Shown here piece after piece: positions 50,036 through 62,729 of a stretch of 64,000 nucleotides of DNA. The DNA lies in NCBI RefSeq assembly GCF_963576545.1, contig NC_083648.1, forward strand, positions 8,605,739 through 8,669,738, read 5' to 3'. Below the pieces are notes generated by a model. It did not search any database. It was not told the DNA's origin and was given only the letters and a program-made list of their open reading frames with translations. Origin of the DNA: Limanda limanda. Taxonomy: Eukaryota > Chordata > Actinopteri > Pleuronectiformes > Pleuronectidae. Every line of letters starts with the position of its first letter. Position 1 is the first letter of the stretch. The translations under genes and the position numbers were made by a program.

Positions 50036-53000
50036 ACATTTGGCCTGGTTTTATTGTGAATACCAATTTAATAAGTATGGTTAAAAGAATACATACAAAC
50101 AGCAGGATACAAGTTTAGACAGAACCGTTACAATAATGTCGGTTTCAAACTTAGAAACAGGCAGCATCTCAATCCTGTACATTAATCGGGGGGGTGCAGA
50201 CCCTGCGGTGCAACATGTTACATTGGGATGACGTGAGGGACAAACTGGCTTCTGCTACCGTGGTTCCAGAACAGCAGCTACTTCGATATTGTCGAAGCCT
50301 CTTAGATCCAACAGATTTAACACTAGTTCACCAGAGCATTGAAGGCAGCACAGGAAGGGATTCTTTATCTTTGAATCAAATAAGTTAATGCTAAAATAAA
50401 AAAACAAGGTCTGCATAATAAAATGGCCTCTTGTTTGCAAAGTCCCAGGTTCCAAGCACTCGAGCTGCGGGTTGTTTTAGCTTCTTAAGGCGGCACAGGG
50501 ACGACGAGAAGCAGCACATTTGAAAGATAGGATCTCAAGAGTCGGCTCAACACATGATTTCATCTGGTTAAACAGATTTAAAACAGCTTCATTTAGCATC
50601 ATTCGATATTATACAACATAAATAATTTCCCAGTCTCAGCCTTTTGCATTCCACTCCTTTTGTAAAAATCAACTCTTTTCCAATGACTTGACACTTAAAA
50701 TTCACATAAATGAGTCGTATATAAATTTATGAGAAGTAGACTTTGTACTTTTGATCTTTCCTCAGCGTGCCACGGTCACCAATAGCTTATGGAGGATTTG
50801 GTTAAGAGAACTTTACAAATCTTGAACGTACTTGTCCAGGATCTGAAACCACATCACCTCCCCCAAAAATTATATTCATGTACCTGCCAATTGGTTTTGA
50901 CATGGATCTGAACAAGGGTCCATTGCAAGATTTGTCTTTTCTTTGACACAAGTTAAATCAATGCATGGATCTTGAGAAAAAAAAAAAAATCAAGCATATT
51001 TAAAAGGAAGTGATACCGATGAGTGTGTCGGTGCAGCTTGATTGATTTTACAGGGACAGTTTGGCCGTAGCGGAGGTTTGCGCTCTCCTCTAGTTTCTGC
51101 TCAGCTTCAGATAGGGTCTGTTTTGGGGTTGAAAAGTTCTAAGATATGACAGGGTTAGGGTCTGAGATGCATGTGGAGGGGAGTGTTTTGATCAGTTTTC
51201 ACATTACCATTCGACCCTACAGTACGACAAGCATGTATCAAACACAGAGAGAAGTGTCCATGTTCTCGTGTGAGCCATTTAAATATACAACGAAGTTTGG
51301 CAGAATATCACTTACTCCACCTCTGAATACATACATCCTGTACTGGTTCTCCATTTAAAATAGCTTAACAATAATCAAAACATACTTAAAATGCACTACA
51401 AAAAAGAAAAGAAAAAACTCCATAGTATTAATTTTTCAACACTGACTAAAGAGATGCTTCAAATACACTGGAGAGGTTCAGAGAGTCCCCCCCCCTTAGT
51501 AGCGTAGTCTGTGGTACGAGTCCGTTAGAACAGCTCCTGAACGGAGACACAGTGACTCCTACATCCAGCAACAAGGATGCAGAACTGCTCGTTTTAGAAA
51601 TAAAGAAAAACTCTGCAGGATAATGTGAGGAGTCACTGAAAGAAAACAAGAAAACGATCTTGTATTTATCTAGCATGTGGGTTTTGTTTTCCACGGTTTT
51701 TCCCTCTTTGGCTTTTACACCTTTTCATTCATCTGTCACATACGACCGCAGAGTTTCCCTTTAAACCCACCTTGAGCTGTGTTAACAGACATCCCACCCA
51801 TGAGGTCATCATGTGGCTTCACTACTGGTTCAGTACAGTATATACAAGAGTCATGTGCATGCTTGAATTCCTCTCATTTCTTTTCCCTCCAAAAAACAAA
51901 GTGGCTTCAGTTTTCAGTACTTCTAAAAATTAACAAAATATACAGAATGTAGTAGCCGGACGTTGATTTTTTTTAGCATTGCCAAACGTCACTTTCATGA
52001 TATTTAAATAAAAAGCAAGGTAATGGAAGTCAACTCCCCTTTTTTAGTGATGCGATCAGCACCACAGTAGATTAGTGAGAAGGCTGTGGTGTGTGATGGT
52101 AAATCATCAAGTACGACTGATGATGTGTGAGCCAAGTGCTGTAAGTGTATCGCTGTGTGTAACTGCTGTACACTTTTCTGTAGTGTGTGTATAGGTTGCG
52201 CAGGTCCAGTGTGCATGAAGGAATGCCTTTGTGCATTCACTTATATTGGTACTTGCATATGGATTGTGATGTTGGATTGAAGTAGTTACAGTTACACTTG
52301 TTATCGCGAAACATTTTGGTTAGGCTTCATTCAACAGGTCTGCAATTTCTTAATTATTTCCTCGAAAGTTTTCTGGAATTTGGTTTCAAAGATAAAACAC
52401 TACAGAAACTGGTTCACTTGTTAAAATTATTCAATGACTCAAATATTTTTAATCACACAGTAAACTAGCTGAACATGCAAACATGTGAGGCCTAGTCTAT
52501 TCAATCCTAAAACCTGTGTACGGTTTGAGGAATAAACTGGTTAATGTTTTGTTTTCCACCCGGATTGATCAAAAACTGACAATAGATTCAACTGAACTAG
52601 CAAAGATTAATTAGGACAAAGTTAAGTGATTCTTACCAGGAAACTTCAAAAGAAATTTGAAAAATACGGACCAATAATCATATTGAATAGGCCTGTCACA
52701 AGGAAATGGTTAATGCCAGGTCTTGTACGTTAAAATGGACAATGCATATTTTGCCATTAGATCTAGATTTGAGAACACGAGGTTTGAGGGAAATCCAGAA
52801 ATTAAATAAGTGCAACTGAAAGCTCCTGCGCGTCTCCTCCATGTTCATGTAAATCAGGTGAAGACACGAAGGAGAAGAGCGAGTCTCCATTTTCAGACCA
52901 AGTGTGACTTGGGGCGAATTCTTAAAATCAAAGCAGACTTTTTATCTGCCAGATAAAATAACACAGACTGGCAAATGTCAAGGTTAGCTTACTCTTGTTG

Positions 53001-53139
53001 GTATTTTCCATCCTTCTGGTGTTTCACGATAAAAACAAATCATAAAATATAGTAAAAGAAATAATCTCTGACCACTATTCGATCAGGCCTGGTGCATGTA
53101 TGTGTTTGCGTGTAAGGATAACAGTGACCAGAGGGGGCC
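50036..53139 (-). other. stam: Probable long stam 3' UTR
   Basis: About 3.1 kb of non-coding sequence follows the stam stop on the minus strand. A minus-strand AATAAA signal (TTTATT on the plus strand, at about 50049-50054) could end the transcript there. The region is AT-rich, has few simple repeats compared with the rest of the window and has no coding exon. Its extent is inferred; an earlier polyadenylation site is possible. Confidence 0.4.
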
Positions 53140-56100
53140 CTATAGCAAGGCTTTCTCCGAGTAGGGGGCCTGTGCGGCGTCTGTGGAAGGTGCTATGCTT
53201 GGGCCGGAGGGGTGGCTGTAGTTTTGCGTGTGCGTCATGCCTGTGGGGACCGTGCCTGGAGGGGGGCCGTGGCCGGCAGCTGGGTTGTGGTAGTGAATGT
53301 CTGGTGGGGCCATGCTGCCTGGAGCAGCGCTGTAGACTGGAGGCTGGCCCATGTACATATGAACATCACTACGGGAAAGAGCGAAGCAACATGAATTTTA
53401 ACACTCCAGCAAAGTGGAATCGTTAAATATTTGATGAAAAATTGAATCATTAATACTGAAAACTCTCCAATAGAAGACAGTGTTCAATAATGTCCAAGTC
53501 TCCAATAAACAGCTGAGGCCAGAACAAATACAAAAATGAGAAAGAAGATGGAATGACAGAGATAATGTCAACAACTTGTAGATTATTTTGTACCAGGACA
53601 TCAAGATGTATGAGGGACTCACCTGGGAGCTTGCTGACCAGGTAGGGAGCTTCCAGGAGGAAGCTGCTCCATGGGAACACTGTAACCCTGCACTGCAGGA
53701 CCGCTCATGGCATATGAACCTGATGCAGGCTGACCAGGGTAAACCTGTGGTCAAAAACATGCACAGAGTTGCTAATGTTAGAATTACTTGACGAAGAGTT
53801 AGATTGATGAAATACTGAAGTATCAAGATTACGAAATCAGTCTCTTAGGTCTCCAGGGACTAAAATTCCATCACGATAATGTTGGTGAAATTTGCAGAGG
53901 CAAGTAAAGGTAAAAAACAAATAAAAGCAACATCCTTGTCTAAATATTAAACTGGCAGGACGCAGCAGGTGTGACAGCAACATTTCAACTCCTGAGTAAC
54001 TCACAAACCATGTTTCTACATTGTGAGGTACGAAGGATGCCACTTCAGATACACGGGCAATTTGCATTCACAGTGAATGAAAAGAAGGTTTTACGAAGGT
54101 TTTCTGGAGTCGTGCAAAGTAAAAGTGTCTCAGGGTCACTGTACCTGTTGTGCTGCATTAGCGGGCTGCTGCATGTAGTACTGTTGGCTCTGCAGCTTGG
54201 CATACATGGCGTAAACAGGATCCTCATTCATCAGCTTGGCATACAACGACAGAGATTCCATCACCTTCACATTCAGGTCTGACAGCTCCGAGTGCTTCCT
54301 GATAATACAAACACATGAATACAGTAAGACTTCCTCAACTACATATTTAATCAGGGTCTGATTATATTATTTGTCATATGTTTTAACGTCTGATGGTCTT
54401 AAGTTATTCACCTGTCTATATCCTCCAACTTCTGGTCAATAAGAGGTCCCATTTGATTGCAGGCACCTGATGGAATGTGTATGGTTACCGATTTCATCTC
54501 TACTCAAACATAAATTACCACAGTTGCTGTAAACTGATCATTTCTCACACCTTTATTCTTTTACTCAGATTATTTCAGTCTTCAGTTTACCTTCAAGCTG
54601 TAATAACTCGGCGCTGTCGGACTGGTTGTCTGTGGGATCTGCGCTCTGGATCATCTGCAGTAGCTGGTCCATTTTGTCCTGGAAGTTGTAAATAAAGTTT
54701 CTATGATGACTGTTGAATGATTTCGTGCAGTTTGGAAATAAATTCCTCCAGGGGTAATTACTTCATGAATTTATTTATTTATCATTATAATAGAAAATGT
54801 GTATATAATTGTTAGGTTTTGATTCTGACTGTATTGTAACTAATTTTAGGAGCAGGTGATGTTTTAAAATCCAGGTGATGTTTTAAAATCAAATCTTGAA
54901 ACATCCCTTTAGTGACATTTCAGTGGAGCTGAACGACTCAGTGAGCCTGTGCACTTACCTCGTCTATGTATGCAGGCTCTTGTTCCGGCTCTATGGTCTC
55001 CACCTGGATTTCCTCACTGAACTGTACTGTCTTCTTCTCTGTCTTCACTGTAGATGTCCAGGTAAGCAAATGCAACAATAAAAAACAATGCAACAGTAGC
55101 AATCAGAAAGCTGCTGCAGTCAACACCCGATTACTAGTGAAAAATATGTATGGTTACCAAATGAAGATGAAAGAGTTAGAATCTCATGTAAGCTATTGAA
55201 GAATAAATAGACAGAGCAGTTGCCTGCCTAAGGAATGCACCCATGCAGAATGAGTAAATAAACGAGGGATTAAAGATTTGCAGGAGCATCACACAAATCA
55301 ATATGAGGACAAGCAACAAAAAAAAATTGTGGCTGTAAAGAAGAAGCACAACAAACTATCAGCACACAGCAAAGGTCATACACAGAGAAAGCCAAGCTGG
55401 ATGATGAGCAATACACTTCGTTGGTTCTGACAATTTATTGAACAACCTCAGCTTCTATGCAGACTGACAAAGCATCTTTTAACTACTGACATGCACGGAC
55501 AAGCTGGTACATGCATTCCTTTCATGTGGAGCCCAGACGTCCTCTGGTGTAACTACATCTGACAGGAAGCCGTAGAGATGACAATTTGCTTTGTAAGATG
55601 TAATGCCCGAGGCTAAAACGTTTTGAGGCTCACACAGTAGAATCCATTGTAGCAGCAACGATGTTAAACACGCGCAGGGATCAAGTGAGCGGATAAATAA
55701 AGAATGTGAATCACTTCACGAGACATGGAAGCAGTTATCAAAGCAACACATTGATCTGTGTCTACACAACAGGTCTGTTAGATCAGAATAACGTAAAACA
55801 TGTAGGAAGCTCTTGATAAATATGTCCAAATCGCTATAATGACAATTCTCATATGACCACTAAGTACCAGGAGTGTTTTTGGTTTATGTTACCAATAACT
55901 CAACTGTGTTGTTTGTGTTTTACAATTGAACTGTATTGTTCTTTGTATCGTTTCACCAGCCGAGTGCAAGCGATAAAGTATTTTCCTCTCAGGGATCAAT
56001 AGAGCAATACTGCTAATAGACTAAATGGAGATCAAAGAACTAGATGACATAACTGGTGTGTGTGTGTGTGTACTCACTCATCTCAGGCTCTGCAGTGAGG

Positions 56101-59100
56101 TCAGCAGTCACAAAGTTAGAGGGGAACAGTCCAATTCCCTGATACGTTTCCCCTTTCCACCAGTTGGGGTCACTTAAATAAAAATTCACATATGAAAATA
56201 AACTAATATATTCAATTTGATATGCTAACGGACCCTGTCACCTGTTCTGGGATCAGATAGGTGCTTCGGATAGTCTTTGTCAAGGCACCCCCACTCTGAG
56301 AACACACTGCCTGGCAGGGGTACTACAATTCGGCCTTTTGTTTACATCATCTCCCAGGTGACAGGGCCCTGCACACTCCATGACGTCATCATTTAATACG
56401 TTATTTTGTTAAATATTAGGCTCTTGTAATTCCAGAAAAGTAATTCCAGAGGTTTTCATCAAATGGGAACAGAATCCAAAACCTGTTCAGCAGCTTCGTT
56501 GAGATGTGATCACGCGAGGTTTTTTTTCCTTTGAGATGGAAGATTCCGGACACGTATCAATTGTTTGCTCAACAACAGAGCCATGAAACTGTCCGGAATC
56601 CTGTTATCTGACTAATCCTGGCATGCTGCGCTAACTTGCTTATTTGTGTGCGTTTGTGCGCGTTTGTGCGAGTAGTTCACCTGTCGTCCAGGATAGTGAT
56701 GATTTCTCCAGACTTGAAGGTGAGCTCGTTGTCCTCAGCAGCCTCAAAGTCATAGATGGCGCGGACTTTCCTGCCGTCTGACTTGTGGGAGGAGAGCAGG
56801 CTGGAGGTGCTGGGGTAAAGGCCCGACAAGGACGTCTGCGGACGTTGCTCCTTCAGCGACAGCTCGATAGCTGCAAACATGAGTTAGATTGTTGCTTTGC
56901 TCTTGAAAGACCTTGCACCTTTTAAACCTGCCTAAATATTAATGCAGTTCATAAATCCAGTGTAAATTGTGATTTATGCAAATTCCAAAAAAGGCAAAGG
57001 TGTCAGTAGAATTTTTGAAGGACAAAACTCCTTTTCTCAACTGCCAGCAGAGGACTGAAAAACTGGTTATACATTTAGTTTGAGGACTTCTTACCTTTGG
57101 CCAAGTCTTCCTCTTCTTTCTTGTTCGATGAGGTGGACGGATCCTTTGCCACTAAAGCAGGACTTGCTTTTGCTTGCTCTGCAGCCTGTGAACAAAATAT
57201 CCTAAACTTAGTTAAATCAAGAACTCAACAACTGAGCCTCAAATACAGCAGTTAATCAAAAACATCCTCCATTTGTCCTTTTTCCCCTCCACAGGCCTAC
57301 CTGGGACCCCACTGCAGGAAAGGTAACACCCTGCTCACGTAGATTCTTGATCATTGCTGAGATTAGACTCAGCTGTGGATCATTGCGGAAGTCCTCCGCC
57401 CACTCCACCATGAGGGCTTTCAGCTTCTCACACACTTTGGGGTGGCCCTGGAGATATATTCAATCAAGAAGTTATTAAAACAAGGATGGCACACAATCAC
57501 TTAATGAGGTTATCTGGACAACACACAGAAGGCGAAAACCTACCTTGTTTAAGACGTTACTGACTTCACTGGCAAACTCTCTGGAGCACACCTCCAAGTG
57601 GAAGATCTTCCCACAGTTTGAGACACAAGCACCAAGAAGCTGTGAGGACAAAGGGGTCAAAATATTCATCTGACTCACTAATTGATAGGCAACATTAGGC
57701 GACAAACATGTAAGGCAAATAACTGGAGAATTGATTCGGTCCCTGTGGCAGTAGACCATGCCACGGGGCTCTCACCACAGCAGCCAGAGACAAACCAATC
57801 GGATCTTATCATATTTGTTAACGCCAAACACAAATTCCCAACGCAAACTTAAACTTCCTGAGCTTCCTGCTCCGTGGCCAGCTCAGTGTCTCTGAGTCCT
57901 CTGTGTCTCCTGAGTCAGCACAGCCGCTGCCTTTTAAGCGTGAGGACCAATCAGCTAACAGCTCTCACCTGTGCTGATTGATCCTCCGCGGTGCTCCAGC
58001 GAATGAAAGGAGCCGAGCTAACGGACCCCGTCACCTGTTCTGGGATCAGATAAGTGCTTCGGTCAGTCTTTGTAAAGGCACCCCCACTCTGAGAACACAC
58101 TACCTGGCAGGGGTACTACAATTCGGCCTTTTGTTTACATCATCTCCCAGGTGACAGGGTCCTGCACACTCCATGACGTCATCACGCTAATTAGTCATTT
58201 TGTTAAATATTGGGCTTTTGTTGTAATTCATGAAGAGTCATTTTAAAGGTTTTCTTCAAATGGGAATCCAAAAGCTTTTTATCTGATCCTCGAGATGTGA
58301 TCCAGTCACACTACTAGCTCTCATTTTAATTAAGTGTTGATGAAGTTTGATGACAAGAAGAAAACACAACATCTCCATTAACTGAGCAGTTACACTTATA
58401 CCAAACATGGCTGTTTGTTTCCTGCTTACAGTCAGCGCCTGCATGGCAACATGAGGATCCTTGTGGTTCACTCTTCTCATTATAGAGCGGAGACATTCTT
58501 TAGGTCTGCAAAAGAATAGAAATCAAAGGTTGGTGAAAATGAATTGCTCTGCCACAGAGAATTATCAATAGAGATGTTTTTCCTACACACTTTGTGTCTC
58601 TGGGTTCATTCTCCTTCCCTTTGAAATCGTGTTTAAAAAAGATGCGTGGGTGTGCATTCAGTATGTGTGGACTAGTAGAAGACAGTTGACTAACCCAGTG
58701 CGTGACTGTCCTATCTTATCACATATGTCCAGAATGAGGCCCCAGTCCTCAGCTGTGTTCATCTCACTGGTAGCTTTCTCTGCAGAAAGGAAGCACAGCA
58801 ACAGCAGAAAACTTAAACATAGCAGCAGACACATTTTTCAGGACTTATTGTGCTTAGAGACAGAGTTAAAAAAAGGATGAACTGCATGAAAGATAGAGTA
58901 TAAGGTAAGAGGGAAATGGAAATACATAAGTACGAGTAAATGTACAACATTTGAGTAAATGTAAACATTTGCTTTCACCCACTGGCCGTCTTTACCCGAT
59001 ACCATCGTCTGTGTTTAACGATGCACACCGAAATGCGCTTTGCCGTCAGGGCATTTGTTTACATTTTACTTAAAAAGGATGCATATTTTCTTAATTCAGG

Positions 59101-60191
59101 TCCTTTGGAATAATATAATTGTATTATTGTTGTAGTTATTTCAAGTTCATAGTTAACCTGTACAACAACAAACCTCAAATTCTCAATTATAAACAAGTTG
59201 GGCGCAAACATTTTGAGGATCTCCTTATGCTGAAATGTCTTTCATGTTTCAGTGTTTGATGGAATGCATTGAGTCAGGGTCATATGCATTAATCAATGTT
59301 TTGCAGAATATTCAAAATAACTTTATTCACAAAGACATTTAAATAACAAATAACATGTAACCAGACAGAGGATTTTCCTTACACCCTTTGTTACAAGTTG
59401 ATTATCACAATACTCTCACAGATATATAAAATAACCAAATTTAACAGCCTGAAATTAACCATCCACGCTTATCATTGAATGCTGCAGCTTGTATATTAAG
59501 GGTCAGTGAGGTGATTGTGCAGTTGCCTCTTCCTCTGCACATGCTCCTGAAGTGGTTCACCACTCGAGCCACAGTAAAGAGACAAAGGGAAACCCACAGT
59601 AGCTTCATGGTTTCATGCATCAGCCCGCATCCGATTTCACTTACACTCAACTATGAGACGCCAGCCTCGTCATGTTGGTTACAGCCAGGTAGTGATGGAG
59701 CACACGGCTAGCACGCTAGCTAGCTTAGCAACAATTAGCTGATGACAACATTTGTGTCACACGTCCTTTGACTGTCAACCTGAATGATTAAATACACACT
59801 TTACACACAGCACAGCTTGAAAACGTAGTTTAACTCAAATTCAGATGTCGGTACTTTATTGAACGTTTTCAAAGAATCGAGATGCTAACTGCTGGTAGCT
59901 ACATCCCATTATATGTGGTAGCTAGCTAGCCGAATGAGCTAGGTGGCTAACTGAAGCACAACAAACCCAAGAGGGGTGGGGGGAACAGCACCAGAATCAG
60001 CTTATATAGCATAAACCTTATATAAGGAACAATACATGCTGTGTGATGCTAACCGAGAGGCTGTGTCCCGCTGGACAACACAAACAAAGCTGAGTGGTCC
60101 TAGCTCCGGCAGCTAGCATGCTACACCCAGCCCCGGCTCCCGGCTACTCACCCACATCTTGGTCGAATGGGTTGGTCGCGAAGAGAGGCAT
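53140..60191 (-). CDS. stam: Signal-transducing adaptor molecule 1 (ESCRT-0 subunit)
   Basis: With HRS it binds ubiquitinated cargo on early endosomes and passes it to ESCRT-I; 518 aa here, 540 in human. Exons in coding order: 60191-60152, 58779-58695, 58505-58430, 57639-57544, 57447-57301, 57185-57095, 56870-56681, 56172-56078, 55047-54959, 54678-54591, 54466-54412, 54298-54145, 53744-53623, 53368-53140. All phases agree. VHS domain about 10-145 ([48 protein letters not shown]); ubiquitin-interacting motif about 172-191 ([13 protein letters not shown]); SH3 about 214-268 ([32 protein letters not shown]); coiled-coil HRS-binding region about 290-390; C-terminal Pro/Gln/Tyr-rich tail ending [25 protein letters not shown] and the tail identify STAM1 rather than STAM2. 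Confidence 0.96.
54853..54890. repeat. Two 19-bp tandem copies in a stam intron
   Basis: The unit CAGGTGATGTTTTAAAATC occurs twice head to tail with no gap. It lies in the intron between exons 54678-54591 and 55047-54959, away from the splice sites. Confidence 0.95.
56230..56369. mobile_element. 140-bp MITE-like inverted-repeat element, copy 1 (stam intron)
   Basis: The ends GGACCCTGTCACCTG (56230-56244) and CAGGTGACAGGGCCC (56355-56369) form 15-bp terminal inverted repeats with one mismatch. There is no transposase frame. The interior is nearly identical to the second copy at 58023-58162. About 140 bases to the right of the element are also shared between the copies, including a CRE-like TGACGTCA, so the duplicated unit is larger than the inverted-repeat core. 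Confidence 0.8.
57830..58022. other. Promoter-like sequence in a stam intron
   Basis: Between exons 58505-58430 and 57639-57544 there are an AP-1-like TGAGTCAGCA, a TTTTAAGC box, a CCAATCAGC CCAAT-type box and a second GATTGATCC within about 80 bases, directly left of the second 140-bp element. It may be an alternative promoter or part of a larger mobile element. No transcript can be assigned. Confidence 0.25.
58023..58162. mobile_element. 140-bp MITE-like inverted-repeat element, copy 2 (stam intron)
   Basis: It has the same length and ends as copy 1: GGACCCCGTCACCTG (58023-58037) and CAGGTGACAGGGTCC (58148-58162). The shared sequence continues right to about 58302. Both copies have the same orientation. 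Confidence 0.8.
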
Positions 60192-60500
60192 CGCTGGTGT
60201 GTCGGCAAGAACAGATTTCCGCCGTCTCTCGTTATGTCCCCTCTCTGGTTTATTTCATGCAACAACAACGCATAGTACCGACACCGTCATGGATGTCGAG
60301 CCGAGCTCCGGGCGCAGTGACTCGGCTCCGGGCGCGGTGTCGCTGGGTGATCGTCCCGGGTCTAGACGAGCTGCGATCACCGACTGAGATGAACCAGCGG
60401 AGTTCAGGACAATAAATGAACCTTGAGCCACAAATCGCCTTTGACTTGAAAAAAAGAAAAGAAACCTGTCATCGTCAGCTGACTTTGATCACGTGACGTT
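60192..60500 (-). promoter_or_regulatory. stam: stam CpG-rich promoter with CLEAR-like E-box
   Basis: The 230 bases upstream of the stam start are CpG-rich (GAGCTCCGGGCGCAGTG, CCGGGCGCGGTG, GTCCCGGGTC) as expected for a broadly expressed gene, with no TATA box. Further upstream TCACGTGAC at 60489-60497 matches the TFEB/MITF-type CLEAR or USF E-box core. The transcript start is not visible. Confidence 0.5.
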
Positions 60501-61670
60501 ATCTCATCCCATTGAAAACCGTTTTGTACCCCCCCCCCCCCCCATAATACACATGTGGAGGAATATCAGGGTAAACATTTAATTATTTAATTCTCGACAA
60601 CTTGACTTGATATTTCATTCTCAAATTTTGTTTGACTCTTTTGCTCACCATTTCAACCTAATTGTCTGCCATAACTCCTTTTTCTTTCGCCTGCCCCTGG
60701 TGCTCGTGGACCACAGTGGAAAAGGTCTTAAACCTTGTCTTTGTTATTATAATCTGATAATATAAGAAAAATAAACTACTTGAAATTGGATGGAACAAAT
60801 AATAGAAAGCCTTGACCCTGTATAACACATGTCTCTGTATAGGGTTTACTCTGTGCTGTTATCAGCAAGTCTAGACACCATTGCTACATGAATGGTGTTT
60901 CATACCACATTATCTCAAGTGTATTTATTGCAAAATATAACAGGAATAAAAGCATATACTCCACAGTTTATTTTTAATTTTATTGTGAAAGTGTCCTGGC
61001 CTTATCCAGACAAACTTGGTCATTTAATTAAGGCACAATGAGCCTACGGCTACTCAGTCCTTCAGCATCATATGAATCTGCAAAGGTCAATCAAATGACA
61101 ATAACAACTGATTATGCAAATAATAATCATGTAACATATTCCACATATTGTATTAGACATATTGAATAAATCATCGTATATGGCTACATTACAAAACATC
61201 AACATATTTTTCATGTACGCCTCATACTGTATAAAACTGGCAGTCTAAGATCTAAGAAATACGTTCCTTTATAAAACAGCAGCACTGCTCACACTGAGCA
61301 TCTATTATAAAAAAAAAAATGACATGAATATTTCAGTTTGCTGAAAGGTGAGATTTACATAATTTGTTATCTGAGTTTGCGGTTGTGGATGGTGAGCGGC
61401 TGCTCATCATTTTCCCGGAAGCTTATTTCGAAGCACAGTTCTGTATCTGTGACATATGTGATGGTATAAAAATAGTTGTAACTCTATTAACAATATTATC
61501 CTCTGACATAGATTTTCTGTGAGTTGAAAGATTGACAAGGCAGTTAAGTAATAAAATGATATGAAACTAAATTCCAACTAACAATGTAGTGTTTGTGAAA
61601 TATTATTTACAGATACACCTGTACAACAGTGGCTACACCAAACAATGACAGAGTATAGCCTGAATATGAT
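60501..61670. other. Intergenic between stam and the collectin-like gene
   Basis: There is a run of 14 C near 60531-60544, then AT-rich sequence. No coding exon was recognised. Confidence 0.5.
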
Positions 61671-62010
61671 GAACAAAAATATAAACGCAACACTTTGGTT
61701 TTCGTTCCCATTGTTCAAGAGCTGAATGTCCATCATTCAACCATCAGCTGTCTCAGAAGGCGATTCCAAGAGTTTAGCAGCACTGTACATCGTATATGTG
61801 TCCGTCAACCACACGTCACCATGACAGCACGAGATCCTTTTCAGATACTGAGTGGAGAAACTGGACAACTGTCCCCCATGTTGTTGAAATGCCTGCACAC
61901 ATGCTCCAGGTGAAAACTTCCGGTTGTTTTTTTTCCACTGAATAGTGAATGTACTGTGATTTCTAACATTTAGAAGATCCTGCGGGTTGCGTTTATATTT
62001 TTGTGTAGTG
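61671..62010. mobile_element. Degenerate, internally deleted Tc1/mariner element
   Basis: The left end (GAACAAAAATATAAACGCAA, 61671-61690) and right end (GTTGCGTTTATATTTTTGTG, from 61986) are inverted copies of a teleost Tc1/mariner terminus that I recognise. Between them a plus-strand frame preserves part of the transposase DNA-binding region (ELNVHHSTISCLRRRFQE), then degenerates. At about 340 bp the element has lost its catalytic domain and cannot be autonomous. Confidence 0.8.
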
Positions 62011-62729
62011 TTGATTACCACATTCTCATGTTTCCTTCTGTACAAATACTACAACAATGCCTTAGTGGGCTGGCTCTGTGCTTGATTGTAATGCTTTGTC
62101 GTAAAGTGCCTTTGACACAAGGATCAACCATAGTCTCAGTGATGCTCATGTGGGCTGGCTTCATCAGGGACCTCTTTTCATCGAGAGCTCCCCCACATCT
62201 CCTTCATTATCTCTGCAACTTCAACTTCAGCCTTTTCACCTTCCTCCAAGAGACAGTTCACACTGTCTTAGTTGGATGCTATACAACTGGAACACTTACT
62301 GCGAAGAGAACAACAAAATAAAGCACATTAGACAGATTTAAACACTGTTATGATGCTCACAGGCTAATATATTTACAGTTATAACAACAGTAACTAATGT
62401 AAATATGATATAAATATCCAATACGATCAATAAACACAGCTAAAAATATGATTTGCATACAGGATGTCTGAAATATTAGATTTGAATCTTCACTATTAAT
62501 GTGTATCATTTATATTTCATAGCATTTTATCTGAAAAAGCAGCTTTCAGGTGTCTGGGATCTCATGTTTGGATACATAGGTCTGTGCCGTGGGAACACAA
62601 GATGAACGTTATATCTCAGTCATCAAATCTGCACTTTTATCTTACTTAAAATGAATTGATGGACATGGGGCTAGGTCCTGCACACTGAATGTCTGTAAAT
62701 ATTAAAAACAGATTTAAAGTTCAGAAAGG
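62011..62729. other. Intergenic / collectin-like 3' UTR
   Basis: AT-rich with no coding exon. The right part should be the 3' UTR of the minus-strand collectin-like gene. A minus-strand AATAAA-type signal was not fixed. Confidence 0.5.

Noticed and set aside
61695..61913. 72-aa frame as an active transposase
   Set aside because: It keeps only a fragment of the DNA-binding region inside a 340-bp element; the catalytic domain is missing.
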